From Candidatus Hydrogenedentes bacterium CG07_land_8_20_14_0_80_42_17 (GTDB lineage Bacteria; UBA8481): 6,002 nt of DNA. This document shows positions 5,055 to 6,002 of this stretch, one piece after another. The translations under genes were made by a program, and so were the position numbers. A model generated the notes under the pieces. The model searched no databases. It saw only the letters and a program-made list of their open reading frames with translations, and was not told where the DNA came from. The stretch is from contig PEWQ01000097.1 of the NCBI GenBank assembly GCA_002780065.1, positions 1 through 6,002 of the forward strand, in the 5' to 3' direction. The stretch's first letter is position 1; every line of letters begins with the position of its first letter.

Positions 5055-6002
5055 TCACGACAGCGAATCCTCTGCGTCGATTTCATTCTCGCAAAGATGA
5101 AATTCTTTCTGCGATAAATCGAGTGCTTGAAAGCGGAGAATATATTCTCGGCCGTGAAGTTAAATCTTTCGAAAAAGAGTTCGCGGAATGGCTTGGAATT
5201 TCTTACGCTGTCGGCGTAGGCAATGCAACAGACGCTCTGGAAATATCTTTGCGCGCGCTCGGCATTGAGAAAGGCGACGAAGTCATCACCGTTTCGCATA
5301 CTGCAACCGCGACGATAGCGGCAATAATCGCGGCTGGAGCCATTCCAGTCATGATTGATATTGACGAAGAGACATTTACGATGAATCCGGAGCTGATTGA
5401 AGAGGCAATAACCGAACGAACCCGAGCCGTAATTCCGGCGCATCTCTACGGCCATCCTGCGGATATGAATGCAATATGCAGAATTGCCCGAGAAAAAAAT
5501 CTAAAAATAATTGAGGACGCATCTCAAGCTCACGGTGCAAAAATAAATGAGCGTCTTGCAGGAACAATTGGAGAGATCGGAGTATTCAGTTTTTATCCGA
5601 CAAAAAACATCGCTTCATTCGGAGACGCAGGAATGCTCGTCACTGATAATCCTGAACTAGCAAAAAGAATTGAAGAAATCCGTCAATACGGTTGGTCGTC
5701 TTCAAGAATCAGTATGAGTTTCGGCAGAAATTCGCGCATGGACGAACTGCACGCCGCAATTCTCCGTGTAATGCTTTCTCATTTTGAAGAGGACAATTCT
5801 CACCGGCAAGCAATTGCAAAATTTTATCTCGACGCTCTGAAGTCTCTTCCATTAAAACTTCCAAAAGTAAATGCTGAAATTCAACATGCGTGGCATCTCT
5901 ACCATCTCCACCCCGCGTTCAAGCAATTTATGAGAGCACAACTTCCAGTCACAGAAAAGATCGCGAATGAAATTCTTTCTCTTCCGATCGACAGTTCAAT
6001 GC
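5051..6002 (+). CDS. DegT/DnrJ/EryC1-type PLP aminotransferase, 3' end outside the window
   Basis: The first 317 codons of a PLP-dependent sugar aminotransferase, a family that transfers amino groups to keto-sugar nucleotides for surface polysaccharides or antibiotics. Visible landmarks are GNATDALEISLRALG (57-71), HLYGH (131-135), IEDASQAHGA (154-163) with Asp156 positioned for the PLP ring nitrogen, and FYPTKN (181-186) with Lys185 as the Schiff-base lysine. RNSRMDELHAAILR (residues around 226-239) is the usual substrate-side motif. After WHLY (281-284) the protein goes directly to HLHPAF (285-290) and then LPVTEKIANEILSLPID. The roughly 29 residues normally between these blocks, including the GIHYPxPL motif, are missing without a frame change. 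ATG 5051 is the only start available, because TAA at 5042-5044 closes the frame upstream. The ribosome binding site is weak, so coupling to the 12-codon ORF is possible. The exact sugar substrate cannot be assigned. Confidence 0.88.
   Translation, partial: MITTANPLRRFHSRKDEILSAINRVLESGEYILGREVKSFEKEFAEWLGISYAVGVGNATDALEISLRALGIEKGDEVITVSHTATATIAAIIAAGAIPVMIDIDEETFTMNPELIEEAITERTRAVIPAHLYGHPADMNAICRIAREKNLKIIEDASQAHGAKINERLAGTIGEIGVFSFYPTKNIASFGDAGMLVTDNPELAKRIEEIRQYGWSSSRISMSFGRNSRMDELHAAILRVMLSHFEEDNSHRQAIAKFYLDALKSLPLKLPKVNAEIQHAWHLYHLHPAFKQFMRAQLPVTEKIANEILSLPIDSSM

Noticed and set aside
4994-5567. Minus-strand open frames across the aminotransferase region
   Set aside because: They are shadows of the aminotransferase gene, which has all the family motifs on the plus strand.

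Overview
The window reads as bacterial chromosome from an organism I cannot place. It is AT-rich. The upstream elements look like bacterial -10 hexamers (TATAAT, TAAAAT), and genes inside the operon have Shine-Dalgarno sequences. Elp3 is present in its short, bacterial-looking form. An uncultivated or candidate phylum is possible, but nothing here proves it, and an archaeal source is not fully excluded.

Layout. Positions 1-25 hold what looks like the first codons of a minus-strand gene that leaves the window. Positions 26-338 are non-coding and carry three unrelated short-period tandem repeats; the main one is a 14-copy heptamer array, CAATTTN. Positions 339-1958 (minus) encode a two-half membrane transporter of the AspT/YidE/YbjL type with two central RCK_C domains. 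A divergent promoter region (1959-2050) separates it from a plus-strand run of genes that continues to the right edge.

The plus-strand run starts with a stand-alone asparagine-synthetase-like ATP-pyrophosphatase (2051-2878). It overlaps by 4 nt a short Elp3-type radical SAM/acetyltransferase (2875-4182). Two bases later comes a COG0731-type radical SAM protein with a TTG start (4185-4997). After a 53-nt gap, which holds a promoter-like element and a 12-codon ORF, comes a DegT/DnrJ/EryC1-type PLP aminotransferase that is cut by the window end (5051-6002).

How the genes may work together. Elp3 makes 5-carboxymethyluridine (cm5U) at tRNA wobble position 34. The protein translated just before it, and coupled to it, belongs to a fold that adenylates a carboxylate and converts it to an amide. 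My main hypothesis is that this pair, perhaps with the second radical SAM protein, forms a wobble-uridine pathway in which the cm5U carboxylate is converted to the amide (ncm5U) or a further product. The aminotransferase probably starts a different function, such as surface sugar biosynthesis. A second theme is gene starts: three ATG codons sit only 6-8 nt after a TANNNT hexamer, which suggests leaderless mRNAs, while operon-internal genes use ribosome binding sites. The aminotransferase also seems to lack about 29 residues that are normally conserved in its family.
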